This document shows positions 51,382 through 60,016 of a stretch of 64,000 nucleotides of DNA, in pieces (position 1 is the stretch's first letter; the number at the start of each line of letters is the position of its first letter). The stretch spans positions 124,001-188,000 of the forward strand of contig NZ_SRLD01000002.1 of assembly GCF_004745955.1 (NCBI RefSeq). Reading direction: 5' to 3'. The notes beneath the pieces were generated by a model. The model was not told where the DNA came from. It saw only the letters and a program-made list of their open reading frames with translations, and made no database searches. Made by a program: the position numbers and the translations under genes. This DNA is from Hymenobacter elongatus. GTDB taxonomy: Bacteria; Bacteroidota; Bacteroidia; Cytophagales; Hymenobacteraceae.

Positions 51382-51457
51382 TTTCTCTTCGTTCTACACA
51401 AAAAAAGCCTCACCAGATATCTGGCGAGGCTTTTTTTGTGTAGAACGAAGAGAAATC
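51380..51457. terminator. Bidirectional terminator palindrome between frr and nadD
   Basis: 31-bp perfect outer arms (beginning GATTTCTCTTCGTTCTACAC, including seven A/T for the T run) plus an inner CCAGATATCTGG; only one mismatched pair in all. The palindrome fills the whole space between the two stop codons: it starts in the TGA of frr and ends in the TAG of nadD. It works in both directions for the convergent genes. Confidence 0.93.
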
Positions 51458-52047
51458 TACTGTTGCCAGAATCGGTGGGCCCAAATCCGGTCTTCCACTG
51501 CTTCCGGCACCAAATACCGGATTGATTTCCGGGCCCGTACACAGTCTCGGATAAATGTGGCGGATATATCCAGCAAAGGGGCGGCATCTACTACCTGTAC
51601 ACCGGGATGGGCATTCACATCGGTAGCATCCACACCGGGCCGCGGGTAAACATATACAGCATACTCTGCCAAGATCCGGTCGGCCTGCTTCCAGCGCGGC
51701 AAACCAGGCAGATTATCTTCCCCCATCAGCAACACGAAGCTATGATCGGGGTACTGCAGGCGTAGGGCGTCGAGGGTATCGATGGTGTAGCTCGGCTTGG
51801 GCATTGCAAACTCGATATCCAGAGCCCGCAACCGGTCATTGCCTTGAATAGCGAGGCTTACCAGCGCAAAACGCTCCTCCTCCGCCAGCAACTCCTGCTC
51901 AGCTTTAAATGGACTTTGCGGCGACACCACCAGCCATACCGCATCCAGATCGGTGTGGGTGGCCATGTAGTGCGCCAGAATCAGATGGCCGGTGTGAATA
52001 GGATTGAAGGAGCCGAACAGCAACCCTATCTTGGGGGTCTTCTTCAC
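51457..52047 (-). CDS. nadD: Nicotinate-nucleotide adenylyltransferase (GTG start)
   Basis: 196 residues starting GTG at 52047; it overlaps the gmk stop as GTGA (4 bp), so it is coupled. Makes NaAD in NAD biosynthesis. The GSFNPIHTGH motif (residues 12-21) and the C-terminal ISATFIRDCVRARKSIRYLV segment, the ISSTxIR-type signature, identify it. Normal length. Confidence 0.95.
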   Translation of the reverse strand: MKKTPKIGLLFGSFNPIHTGHLILAHYMATHTDLDAVWLVVSPQSPFKAEQELLAEEERFALVSLAIQGNDRLRALDIEFAMPKPSYTIDTLDALRLQYPDHSFVLLMGEDNLPGLPRWKQADRILAEYAVYVYPRPGVDATDVNAHPGVQVVDAAPLLDISATFIRDCVRARKSIRYLVPEAVEDRIWAHRFWQQ

Positions 52048-52628
52048 AGAATCGCCGGCTCGGAGGTAATAAACTCGCGAATGAGTTTGGCAGCTTGTGC
52101 GGTAGCCTGGTCCAGGTCGTCGTTGATAACCGTCACATCGAACCGGTCTTCGAAAGTCAACTCAAAGTTGGCTTTGTAGAGCCGGGCCGAAATACTCGCC
52201 GCCGAATCAGTGGCGCGGGCACGCAGGCGTTGTTCCAAGATTTCCAGAGACGGGGGCTTTACAAAAACGGCAAGGGCACGGTCTTTGTAAAAATCCTTGA
52301 TACTCAGGCCGCCTTTTACGTCTACATCCAGAATAGCATGCCTGCCGCTTTCCCAAATGCGCTCAATCTCTGATTTGAGCGTTCCATAAAAGGCGCCCTC
52401 GTATACTTCCTCCCACTCCACGAATTCATCGTGACGAATCTTCTCCTGAAATTCTTGGACAGAGATGAAGTGATAATCTTTGCCATTGGCTTCAGTCCGG
52501 CCGCGCTTGTCGCGCGTACAGGCCGATATGGAAAAGCTCAGCTCCGGAATCTGTTCCATGAGCCGATGGACTATAGTAGTCTTGCCGGCACCGGAGGGAG
52601 CCGAAAATGCTATGATTTTACCCTGCAT
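52044..52628 (-). CDS. gmk: Guanylate kinase
   Basis: 194 residues. Converts GMP to GDP. P-loop APSGAGKTT (10-18), then the GMP-binding EANGKDYHFISVQEFQEKI (part) and YEGAFYGTLKSEIE region. Third gene of the sigma-anti-sigma-gmk-nadD operon, 9 bp after the anti-sigma gene. Confidence 0.97.
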   Translation of the reverse strand: MQGKIIAFSAPSGAGKTTIVHRLMEQIPELSFSISACTRDKRGRTEANGKDYHFISVQEFQEKIRHDEFVEWEEVYEGAFYGTLKSEIERIWESGRHAILDVDVKGGLSIKDFYKDRALAVFVKPPSLEILEQRLRARATDSAASISARLYKANFELTFEDRFDVTVINDDLDQATAQAAKLIREFITSEPAIL

Positions 52629-52637
52629 GGGGTAAAA

Positions 52638-52928
52638 TTAGGCCATTTCTGCTTTAACGCGCATCAGAATTGTTTGGGAAAGCGCAGGTGGCACTCCTTT
52701 GCGGCCTACATGCTGCGCTAGGAAGTCAATGAATATCTGCTGCTTACCGATGCCGTCGAAGCAGGGTGAGCAATCTTCGGCGTGGTTCACAAAGTAGTCT
52801 TCGTCCTCCGCGCTGGGTTCTTGGCCCACGATAATCTGGTCGAGAATTGTATTCACACGTTCACAGTCGGCTGCCTCCACTTGAGAAGTAGCTTGCTGGT
52901 TGGTTGATGTAGTAGCAGTGTTTTCCAT
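52638..52928 (-). CDS. Putative zinc-binding anti-sigma factor
   Basis: 96 residues, soluble, no membrane segment. Contains HAEDCSPC (H-x3-C-x2-C) with an upstream Cys22, the arrangement of zinc-binding anti-sigma (ZAS) domains. It directly follows an ECF sigma gene (21 bp) and is probably its cognate regulator. The N-terminal 20 residues are Thr/Ser/Gln-rich. Whether it is redox-responsive like RsrA cannot be seen. Confidence 0.75.
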   Translation of the reverse strand: MENTATTSTNQQATSQVEAADCERVNTILDQIIVGQEPSAEDEDYFVNHAEDCSPCFDGIGKQQIFIDFLAQHVGRKGVPPALSQTILMRVKAEMA

Positions 52929-52949
52929 AACCGAGCCCGGTAATAAGGT

Positions 52950-53588
52950 TTATTCGTTTTCGTCCCCAACATCAGAGCTATCGATATCGTTACCGTAGCC
53001 CATTGATTTTGCGTATTTTTCTAGTTTGTCCTTCAAAAAATTGCGCGCCCGGTGCAAGCGGGAGCGTACGGTTCCGATGGGAATATCGAGCACTTTAGCC
53101 ATTTCCTCGTAGGTGAACCCTTCTAGGTCACAGAGGATAATGACGGTACGAAAGTCAACGGGCAACGAATTCAGAGCGCTGGCTACTTCGTCGCCGATGA
53201 GGTCGCGCACAGACTGTTGCCGCATATCCGACGAGGTGCTACCCATGTCGCCTTCGGCTTCCACATCTTCGGTATTGTAATATCCCTCAATTTCGCTGTA
53301 GTCGACTTTAGCGGGCTGCTTACTCTTTTTCCGAAAGTCGTTGATGAACGAATTTTTCAGGATGCGGAACAGCCACGCTTTTGCGTTGGTTCCCTGCTCA
53401 AAGTACTCAAAGAACCGGTACGCCTTCAGATACGTCTCTTGGACGAGGTCATTGGCGTCGTCCTCATCCAAGGTGAGGCGGAAGGCAAAATTGTACAACG
53501 AATCGAGTACAGGCATCAATTCCGCCTGAAAACGACGGTCTTTTTCCTCTTTACTCAATTTCGGAACCCGTTCGGGAGAATCACTCAT
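52950..53588 (-). CDS. ECF sigma factor (RpoE/SigW type)
   Basis: 212 residues. Region 2 at about 25-95 (FAFRLTLDEDDANDLVQETYLKAYRF and AWLFRILKNSFINDFRKKSK, parts) and region 4 at about 135-190 (LNSLPVDFRTVIILCDLEGF, IPIGTVRSRLHRARNFLK). The linker is acidic and the C-terminus ends in an Asp/Glu-rich tail. First gene of the operon; its own promoter is of the housekeeping type. Confidence 0.94.
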   Translation of the reverse strand: MSDSPERVPKLSKEEKDRRFQAELMPVLDSLYNFAFRLTLDEDDANDLVQETYLKAYRFFEYFEQGTNAKAWLFRILKNSFINDFRKKSKQPAKVDYSEIEGYYNTEDVEAEGDMGSTSSDMRQQSVRDLIGDEVASALNSLPVDFRTVIILCDLEGFTYEEMAKVLDIPIGTVRSRLHRARNFLKDKLEKYAKSMGYGNDIDSSDVGDENE

Positions 53589-53638
53589 GGGCGCTAATAA
53601 TTGCGGCTGGCCTAGTTAAAAAACAGTAGCCATGTAAA

Positions 53639-53668
53639 CAAATGTACAGATTATACTAATCCGCTCAA
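53639..53668 (-). promoter_or_regulatory. Promoter of the sigma-anti-sigma-gmk-nadD operon
   Basis: TTG (53668-53666), 19 bp, TACATTTG (53646-53639), 51 bp upstream of the sigma factor ATG. Full match to the Bacteroidota housekeeping consensus. Confidence 0.78.
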
Positions 53669-53676
53669 GAAGGGTT

Positions 53677-54951
53677 TTATTGGACCCGGTAGTCGTCTCT
53701 CTCCGTGGCTACTACAAGAAAGCCGTAGAGAAAAACAAAGAGGTTGAAGCCAATCTGCAACTCCAGCAAGGAGTCGACCAGCATAGCAGCCCCCAAGACT
53801 AACAAGAACTGCACTACGTACGGATTCTGCCGCTGTGTGGGTTGCAATAAGGGAGTGAGTAATACTAAGAGCCAGAAAAACAACCCCAGCAAGCCACTGG
53901 ATACCAAGTAGTGGAGATACTGATTATGGATCATGGGCCGGTTTTCGGGTCTGAGACCATAGTCATGCCAGGCATACTCCTGCATCATGGCAGCTTGGGC
54001 GTCGGCGGGGCCCACACCCAGCCAAGGGTTACGAGCCGCAATAGCCTGGGCAGTTTGCCAGGCGACCAAGCGCTGGGAAATGGATGAGGTATTAATATCC
54101 CGGCCATTGGCAAACTGCTCTATGTCATAAAGAGAGCCCCCCAGACGGCGCTGAATGGATGGCAAGGCATAGTAGGCGGCGAGCGGAATCAGAACACACG
54201 CCAGAAGCAAGGCCAAGCCGGCAATAAGCTGCCGCTTCAGCACGACCACCAATACCGCATCAACCAGCAAAGCAGCATATAATGCCAGCAGCCCCGTGCG
54301 GTAGGCCAACACGTGCAAGACCAGCACTGCCATAGCAGAAGCCAGCCGTAATAGCCAGCGCATGCTCGTGCTGGCCAAGAGGCTGCGCTGAAGCAGGAAG
54401 CCGAAATAAGCGGCCAGCGCCAGCATGATGCCGAAATGAATATGGAAAATGCGGGTGATAGACGGCACATTCTGTCCCTCCTGCATCATCCGATTAGCGC
54501 CCGCCGGATCGAGCAGGTAGCGGCCCATAGTGGCGGACCCAAGTAAGGCAGCACCCATCACGAAGAAACACCCTACTGCATAGCGTTGCCGATGGCTGAG
54601 CGGTACGGCCAGGGCAAAGGCCAGTGGTACGCCCAGCAGCGGCAGCTGGCGAAATACCTCGTGTCGCCAAACAGCCCATGCAGAGGTATACAGGCCGCTC
54701 AGGAGCAACAGGGCGTAGAGCATCGCTAGGCGAATGGCCGCCCCATTGCGCAACCAGCGTGGCACCTCCCGCCGAATGGCAGGATTGATCAGGGCAGCCA
54801 CCACACCAGCTACTGGGCTCAGAGAAACCAATGCCCGGGCGGCAAACAGGCCCACCACCCCCGCTATGCACGCAAGCAGCAGCAGGTACTGAGAGAGCCG
54901 GCCATCATGGTAAGCGCGACGGACTGTACTCCCCAACGAGGACGGCATCAT
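53677..54951 (-). CDS. O-antigen ligase/polymerase family membrane protein
   Basis: 424 residues, about 11-12 hydrophobic segments. Wzy_C-type loop: NPWLGVGPADAQAAMMQEYAW and IHNQYLHYLVSSGLLG. Joins or polymerises surface polysaccharide at the inner membrane. Third gene of a minus-strand operon after a GT2 and a GT9 glycosyltransferase, which suggests lipopolysaccharide core and O-antigen assembly. Distant paralogue of the protein inside the ribosomal cluster (26757-28031): equal length, same order of HIxF, R(S/T)GL, NPxxGV and HNQ motifs. Confidence 0.87.
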   Translation of the reverse strand: MMPSSLGSTVRRAYHDGRLSQYLLLLACIAGVVGLFAARALVSLSPVAGVVAALINPAIRREVPRWLRNGAAIRLAMLYALLLLSGLYTSAWAVWRHEVFRQLPLLGVPLAFALAVPLSHRQRYAVGCFFVMGAALLGSATMGRYLLDPAGANRMMQEGQNVPSITRIFHIHFGIMLALAAYFGFLLQRSLLASTSMRWLLRLASAMAVLVLHVLAYRTGLLALYAALLVDAVLVVVLKRQLIAGLALLLACVLIPLAAYYALPSIQRRLGGSLYDIEQFANGRDINTSSISQRLVAWQTAQAIAARNPWLGVGPADAQAAMMQEYAWHDYGLRPENRPMIHNQYLHYLVSSGLLGLFFWLLVLLTPLLQPTQRQNPYVVQFLLVLGAAMLVDSLLELQIGFNLFVFLYGFLVVATERDDYRVQ

Positions 54952-54975
54952 AGCAGAGTGAAAGGTGCAAGTACG

Positions 54976-56016
54976 TCAGGATTGGGCAGAGGACAACGGG
55001 TGCCATGTCTGAATTCTGGCAGCGACTTCAGCGGCGGTAATAGCCTTAATGCAGCTACAAGCAGCCGGCGACTCGCGGCAGGCCGAGCAAGCAGGCCGGT
55101 CGAAGACTACGTACTCGGCATGGGGACCCAGCGGGGCCCAACGGCCCGGATGCGCCGGACGCATGGGTGGATAAAGGCCCAACGCATGTCGCCCCAGGGC
55201 AGCAGCCAGATGCAAAGGGCCAGTGCTGGCCGCAACCAGACCATCGGTGTGCGCAATAAAGGTTAACAATTGAGCCAGCGTAAGTCGGCCTGTGAGGTCG
55301 CCGGCCAGAAAAGCGGCATTTTCGTGTAGGAAAGCCGCGAGCTCCTGGCCTTCGGCAGCGGTGCCCGTGATGAATACTCGGTGGCCAGCCTGATGCAGCA
55401 GCCGAGCCAGCATCCCAAAATGCGCGAGGCCCCATTCGCGCGCACTGCCCCGGGACCGAGGGTGCAGGATAATGTTGAGCTGCCCGGGAATAAGCTGGGC
55501 CAATAAGAGTTCCACAGTAGCGGGCAATGGAACGGTAGCACGAAGCTGAACCAAAGCTGAAATAGCTGGCAGCGGCAACTCGGTGAGATACCCCAGCGGC
55601 TTGAGCAACTGCAGATTGAGCTGGGCCTCGTGCAGAGGAGAATGCCGACGACTAAGCGGCACCAGTCGGTTGCAGGTGAACCAGTGAATCCAGCGGTTTC
55701 GGGTACCGATACGAAGAGGGATGTTTGCTTTTTGGGCTACCCGAGCCAGGAGTTTGTTGGGAAAGACATGAACAATAGCCTCGGCCTGGTAGTGACGCAG
55801 GGCCGCTACCTGCTCCGGCTCGGAGAGTTTTAGCAGCTCATCATAGTTCAGGAAGGCATCGACCCACGGGCAGGCGTCGGCAACGGCCTGGGTGTAGGTG
55901 CGGCCAATAAGCACGACCCGGCAGCCGGGGAACAGCTGCTGAAGCTGACCACAGACGGGCAAGGTGAGGACTATATCTCCGATAGCATCGGTGCGGCTAA
56001 CCAGAAAAGTTCTCAT
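54976..56016 (-). CDS. Glycosyltransferase family 9 (heptosyltransferase-like)
   Basis: 346 residues from the ATG at 56016 (MRTFLVSRTDAIGDIVLTLP); upstream in-frame starts do not fit. The N-terminal DAIGDIVLTLPV motif, ILHPRSRGSAREWG and the DGLVAASTGPLHLAAALG acceptor motif are GT9 features. Probably adds heptose or another sugar to the LPS core. The ATG overlaps the GT2 stop by 4 bp. The Cys-rich end (CSACRESPAACSC) is frequent in Bacteroidota GT9 proteins. Confidence 0.9.
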   Translation of the reverse strand: MRTFLVSRTDAIGDIVLTLPVCGQLQQLFPGCRVVLIGRTYTQAVADACPWVDAFLNYDELLKLSEPEQVAALRHYQAEAIVHVFPNKLLARVAQKANIPLRIGTRNRWIHWFTCNRLVPLSRRHSPLHEAQLNLQLLKPLGYLTELPLPAISALVQLRATVPLPATVELLLAQLIPGQLNIILHPRSRGSAREWGLAHFGMLARLLHQAGHRVFITGTAAEGQELAAFLHENAAFLAGDLTGRLTLAQLLTFIAHTDGLVAASTGPLHLAAALGRHALGLYPPMRPAHPGRWAPLGPHAEYVVFDRPACSACRESPAACSCIKAITAAEVAARIQTWHPLSSAQS

Positions 56017-56789
56017 ACGGTAGCTGAAGCAGCGGTCGGCTTGGTGCGCAGCTTGGCGAATTTCAGGAAAACACCCCATGCCGAAATGGTGGCAATGCAC
56101 AAACCAGCAAATCCATCGAGAAAGCCCAGCCGGAAGAAGTACCCATGCACAAACTTCCAGACTGGCTTCAGCAGCAGGTGGAAAAGCGTTACTTGGCTTC
56201 TGCCACGCAGGGCCAGCTCAGCGGCGGCGATGCTGGTGAAACGGTTGAGCTGGCTCACATGCTGCTCTACGGAATGGTAGGAATAGTGGAGCGCGTCGCC
56301 CGCTAAAGCGCCTATACGTTGACCGGCGCATACCTCAAACCGCTCGTGCAGGAGCAACCCTTCCCACTGGCCCAGGCGCCGGTCGTAGAGGCGTAGCTTG
56401 CGGTCGGGGTACCAGCCGCCGTGCCGCACCCAGGTGCCGCAGTAGTTAGTCAGGCGGGCCAGCGTGTAGCCGGCGTGCTGCCAGCTGGCTGCAGCGGCCC
56501 GGATGCTGTGGCGTAGCTCTTCGGTTAGCACTTCATCAGCATCGAGCTGCAGCACATGGTCGTGGCAGGCCTGGGCGGTGGCGTAGTTTTTCTGCTCGAC
56601 ATAGCCCTCAAAAGCATGCTGAATGACGCGCACTCCGTGCTTTCGGCAAATTTCCACTGTGCGGTCGGTGGAGAAGGAATCCACAACTAAAACCTCATCG
56701 GCTATATCCTGCAATGCGTCGAGGCAGCGCCCGATGTTGGCTTCCTCATTGAAGGTGATGATGACGACAGAAAGAGAAATTGCGGGCAT
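56013..56789 (-). CDS. Glycosyltransferase family 2 (WaaE/KdtX-like)
   Basis: 258 residues from the ATG at 56789 (MPAISLSVVIITFNEE). GT-A fold: FNEEANIGRCLDAL near the N-terminus, VDSFSTDRT, a DADE metal motif, and the RKLRLYDRR segment. A hydrophobic stretch occurs near the C-terminus. This combination is typical of LPS core glucosyltransferases of the WaaE group. First gene of the LPS-type operon. Confidence 0.88.
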   Translation of the reverse strand: MPAISLSVVIITFNEEANIGRCLDALQDIADEVLVVDSFSTDRTVEICRKHGVRVIQHAFEGYVEQKNYATAQACHDHVLQLDADEVLTEELRHSIRAAAASWQHAGYTLARLTNYCGTWVRHGGWYPDRKLRLYDRRLGQWEGLLLHERFEVCAGQRIGALAGDALHYSYHSVEQHVSQLNRFTSIAAAELALRGRSQVTLFHLLLKPVWKFVHGYFFRLGFLDGFAGLCIATISAWGVFLKFAKLRTKPTAASATV

Positions 56790-56891
56790 ACGTGGCGTAA
56801 ATATCGGCAGCAATATTAGGGCAATCGAAAAGATTCCGAGCGGAGTATCTTCGCAGCGGGCCTCCATCCTACTGGTTTTGCCCAGGCACAT

Positions 56892-57425
56892 ATGCCGCAG
56901 AAATCACGCGCCTTGGCGGTTGGCGGAACTTCCCGCCCGAAAAGCATTCTGGCGGTGGCGCTAACCATTGGCATAGCAGTGAGTGCTTACCTGTTGGTTT
57001 TTCATTCGCACTACTATCATACCGCCATTAAATCCTGGGCAATGGTATGGCTTTTCAGTAGTATCAGTGCGCTTAATGTCTTCTGGATTGATCCGCTGTT
57101 TCGCTCCCGGTGGGCAAAATTCTTTTGTGCCTTGTTGCTGGTTGGTCTGGCAGCCGCCGGTTATGCTGGCCTGCTGAGCCTGAAAACGTATGCGCTGACT
57201 GAGCAACGCCGCCGCAATAGGGTGAACAGCTCCGGCGAAGTCACCGACTTCGAAGTGGAAACCCACAAAGGCCACCAAACGGAATATGCCGTGTTTGAGT
57301 ACCTGCATGAAGGCACGCGCTACACGCACCGCATTATCAATAAGCCGGCACAGCACCTGGGCGGCACGCTACCAGTGCGCTTGGCCAGCTCCGACCCGGA
57401 AAATGTTATTGTTACGGACTATTAG
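56892..57425 (+). CDS. Small membrane protein with DUF3592-like C-terminal domain
   Basis: 177 residues. Three hydrophobic segments (about 18-37, 48-66, 77-97), then a soluble beta-rich C-terminal part (SGEVTDFEVETHKGHQTEYAVFEYLHEG, part) resembling DUF3592-type domains, with low certainty. Its TAG stop lies inside the left end of the MITE-like element at 57422, so the present C-terminus may be defined by that insertion. Divergent from the GT2 gene; a TATCTTCG near 56850 is one base off a -7 box. Confidence 0.6.
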   Translation: MPQKSRALAVGGTSRPKSILAVALTIGIAVSAYLLVFHSHYYHTAIKSWAMVWLFSSISALNVFWIDPLFRSRWAKFFCALLLVGLAAAGYAGLLSLKTYALTEQRRRNRVNSSGEVTDFEVETHKGHQTEYAVFEYLHEGTRYTHRIINKPAQHLGGTLPVRLASSDPENVIVTDY

Positions 57426-57569
57426 AGCGGTTTCGAGGTCAATGGCTAGTAGCGCGAACTTTGTAGTTCGCGTCCCCACGCCGTTTGCAGTCGTTCTATC
57501 GGCGCGGCGACGCGAACTACAAAGTTCGCGCTACTGCCACCTCGTACACTGAATCCGAAACCGCTCTAA
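57422..57569. mobile_element. MITE-like palindromic element
   Basis: 148 bp with 14-bp perfect terminal inverted repeats (TTAGAGCGGTTTCG / CGAAACCGCTCTAA). Inside are further 24-25-bp inverted arms (TAGCGCGAACTTTGTAGTTC... and its complement, about 57449-57474 and 57509-57533). No coding capacity. It is the kind of non-autonomous or REP-like element found in many copies in Hymenobacter; copy number cannot be judged here. No clear target-site duplication was found. The left end contains the stop codon of the preceding gene. Confidence 0.75.
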
Positions 57570-57596
57570 CCGTAATGAAGAGTAACCAAAGCTTAC

Positions 57597-57636
57597 AAAA
57601 AAAGCCTTGCTCACGAATGAGCAAGGCTTTTTTTTA
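57597..57636 (-). terminator. Intrinsic terminator of ahcY
   Basis: AGCCTTGCTCA/TGAGCAAGGCT hairpin with CGAA loop and long A/T runs at both sides, 16 bp after the ahcY stop. Confidence 0.88.
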
Positions 57637-57651
57637 CTTGTGGATTGTCGC

Positions 57652-58971
57652 TTAGTAGCGGTACAGATCCGACTTGAAGGGACCTTGTACGTCTACACCA
57701 ATATAAGACGCCTGCTTTGGCTTCAGCTCGTCGAGCTCCACGCCGATTTTGGCGAGGTGCAAGTACGCAACCTTCTCATCGAGGTGCTTGGGCAGCGTGT
57801 ATACTTTGTTTTCGTAGGCCGCCGCGTTCTGCCACAGCTCTAGCTGCGCCAGAATCTGGTTGGTGAAGGAGTTCGACATTACGAACGATGGATGACCCGT
57901 AGCGCAGCCCAGGTTCACCAAGCGGCCTTCGGCCAGAATGATTACTTCTTTGCCGTCGATGTCATAGAGGTCAACCTGGGGCTTCACCGTATCCTTGGTG
58001 TGGCCATAGTTGCCGTTCAGCCAAGCCATGTCAATTTCATCATCGAAGTGACCGATGTTGCAGACGATGGCCTTGTCCTTCAGGGCGCGGAAGTGCTCTT
58101 CCGTGATGATGTCGCAGTTGCCGGTGGCCGTTACTACGATATCCGCTTCCTTGATGGCGTTGCTCATCTTCTTCACTGCGTAGCCATCCATGGCGGCCTG
58201 CAGAGCGCAGATAGGGTCAATTTCGGTAACGATAACGCGGGCACCAGCACCACGCAACGAAGCGGCAGTACCTTTTCCTACGTCGCCGTAACCAGCTACA
58301 ACGGCAATCTTACCGGCCATCATCACGTCGGTAGCCCGGCGGATAGCATCCACGGCCGACTCTTTGCAGCCGTACTTGTTGTCGAACTTCGATTTGGTAA
58401 CCGAGTCGTTGATGTTGAAGGCTGGCATCAGCAAGGTGCCATTCTTCACGCGGTCCAACAGGCGCAATACGCCGGTTGTGGTTTCTTCCGAGATACCCCG
58501 GATACCGGCGGCCAGCTCTGGGAAGTGGTCGAGCACCATATTGGTCAGGTCGCCACCATCATCCAGAATCATGTTCAGCGGCTGCCGCTCTTCACCGAAG
58601 AACATCGTTTGCTCGATGCACCAGTTGAACTCCTCTTCGTTCATGCCTTTCCAGGCATATACCGGAATACCAGCCGCCGCAATAGCAGCAGCAGCATGAT
58701 CCTGGGTCGAGAAGATGTTGCACGACGACCACGTGACCTCAGCACCCAGAGCAATAAGGGTTTCGATGAGGACAGCAGTTTGAATGGTCATGTGCAAGCA
58801 GCCCGCCACGCGCGCGCCTTTCAGCGGCTGCGAGTCGCCAAACTCGTCACGCAGGGCCATCAGGCCGGGCATTTCGGCTTCGGCCAAACGAATTTCCTTA
58901 CGGCCCCACTCGGCCAAGGACATGTCTTTTACTTTGTACGGAACGTAGGCCGTGGTTTTGGTCTCAACCAT
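57652..58971 (-). CDS. ahcY: Adenosylhomocysteinase
   Basis: 439 residues. Hydrolyses S-adenosylhomocysteine to adenosine and homocysteine, removing the product of methyltransferases. NAD-binding motif [20 protein letters not shown] (part), [16 protein letters not shown] and the C-terminal [18 protein letters not shown] (ends KSDLYRY, the conserved tail) are all seen. Normal length. Confidence 0.98.
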   Translation of the reverse strand: MVETKTTAYVPYKVKDMSLAEWGRKEIRLAEAEMPGLMALRDEFGDSQPLKGARVAGCLHMTIQTAVLIETLIALGAEVTWSSCNIFSTQDHAAAAIAAAGIPVYAWKGMNEEEFNWCIEQTMFFGEERQPLNMILDDGGDLTNMVLDHFPELAAGIRGISEETTTGVLRLLDRVKNGTLLMPAFNINDSVTKSKFDNKYGCKESAVDAIRRATDVMMAGKIAVVAGYGDVGKGTAASLRGAGARVIVTEIDPICALQAAMDGYAVKKMSNAIKEADIVVTATGNCDIITEEHFRALKDKAIVCNIGHFDDEIDMAWLNGNYGHTKDTVKPQVDLYDIDGKEVIILAEGRLVNLGCATGHPSFVMSNSFTNQILAQLELWQNAAAYENKVYTLPKHLDEKVAYLHLAKIGVELDELKPKQASYIGVDVQGPFKSDLYRY

Positions 58972-58999
58972 GATGCAGAGAATGTTTGCGGATCAACTA

Positions 59000-59007
59000 C
59001 AAAGGTA
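59000..59007 (-). promoter_or_regulatory. Candidate -7 box of ahcY
   Basis: TACCTTTG on the minus strand, 28 bp upstream of the ahcY ATG. A -33 TTG was not found at standard spacing. No SAH or SAM riboswitch is visible in the short leader. Confidence 0.55.
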
Positions 59008-59029
59008 GCCAAAATGTTAGTGTAAAATT

Positions 59030-59065
59030 AGGAAAGGCCCAAACCACTAGGGTTGGGCCTTTCCT
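59030..59065 (-). terminator. Intrinsic terminator of the DUF4397 gene
   Basis: AGGAAAGGCCCAA pairs exactly with TTGGGCCTTTCCT around a 10-nt loop, 21 bp after the gene stop. The following T content (TAATTTTAC) is moderate. Confidence 0.78.
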
Positions 59066-59086
59066 GAAAAGAGCATCTCTTTCGTG

Positions 59087-59830
59087 CTAGTTGTGCGTAA
59101 TTAAGTCGATGGTAAACTGCTCGTTAGAGGTGGCGGGGCTGCTGGAGCCCCGAACAACGATGGTATAGATTTTACCGGCGGCAAAATTGGTAGCCAGCAC
59201 GGAAGCGCCCGCCAGCGGGACTATCGTATTGTTGGTAGCGTTGACCAGATTGTAGCTGGCGGTGCCGCTCGGAATAGCTACAAATGCCGAAGCAGCCCCA
59301 CTGGAAATGGGCGTCACCACTGGTACGAGCATTCCGCTGCCGTCGGGCCGGCTCAGGCCCAATGGTGACACAAGGCCTTGGCCTACATGTACCAGCCGCA
59401 CTTTAGCCCCGGTAGTCGGCACAGTAAGGTCATCTTCTACCCACAGATTTGCAGACGTGTTGGTAGCCTGGCCAACCGCGCTGTACACAAAGTAGGAGTA
59501 GTATCTATCCTTAGCCAAAGTCTGGGTTCCAGACGTCAGAGTCGCGCCTCCGGCGGCGGCAATGGTTACTTTTACAGGTAGGCTGCCAGTCAGCACCTTC
59601 CGATACCCACTGTTTGCACCATAGCTAACATTGGCACTTTCCCGGTCACCAATGGTTGACTTAATTGGCAGCGTAGAATTGTTGGCCGCAGCATGTACGG
59701 TCAGCACGTTAGCTTGGTCAGGCGCGGGGGCCGGAGATTCATCGTCTTTGCCGCAGCCGGCCAAAACCAGGGCTGCAGGTAGAGCTACTGCCAAAAAACT
59801 GCGCTGCAGAGTGTCTAAGAGGGTTTTCAT
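59087..59830 (-). CDS. DUF4397-domain lipoprotein
   Basis: 247 residues from the ATG at 59830. Lipoprotein signal with lipobox LAGC (Cys at about residue 26), followed by an acidic KDDESP stretch. Two beta-rich repeats follow, with HAAANN and VRLVHVGQG motifs (DUF4397 pattern). Expected at the outer membrane. Function of the family is unknown. Confidence 0.85.
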   Translation of the reverse strand: MKTLLDTLQRSFLAVALPAALVLAGCGKDDESPAPAPDQANVLTVHAAANNSTLPIKSTIGDRESANVSYGANSGYRKVLTGSLPVKVTIAAAGGATLTSGTQTLAKDRYYSYFVYSAVGQATNTSANLWVEDDLTVPTTGAKVRLVHVGQGLVSPLGLSRPDGSGMLVPVVTPISSGAASAFVAIPSGTASYNLVNATNNTIVPLAGASVLATNFAAGKIYTIVVRGSSSPATSNEQFTIDLITHN

Positions 59831-59975
59831 GAGCAAAGAAGGAAATAGAGTACAGATTCAACTGCCGACAGAACGTAAGACCTACCGTTTTTGTTGAGTG
59901 GGCATCACAAAGTTTTTCCGGTCGAATAGGATTATTTCCTCGACCAACGTCTTAGCAAGCTATTGCACAGTATAG

Positions 59976-59983
59976 TACATTTG
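59976..59983 (+). promoter_or_regulatory. Candidate -7 box upstream of the 60017 gene
   Basis: TACATTTG, 33 bp upstream of the start codon. A consensus -33 box was not found. A near-match CTACTTTG at 59999-60006 is an alternative. Confidence 0.4.
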
Positions 59984-60016
59984 TATTCACGCCCCTTCTC
60001 TACTTTGCAGCAATAC

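Noticed and set aside
58972-59029. SAH riboswitch upstream of ahcY
   Set aside because: The leader from the -7 box to the ATG is about 20-28 nt, too short for the aptamer, and no conserved core is present.
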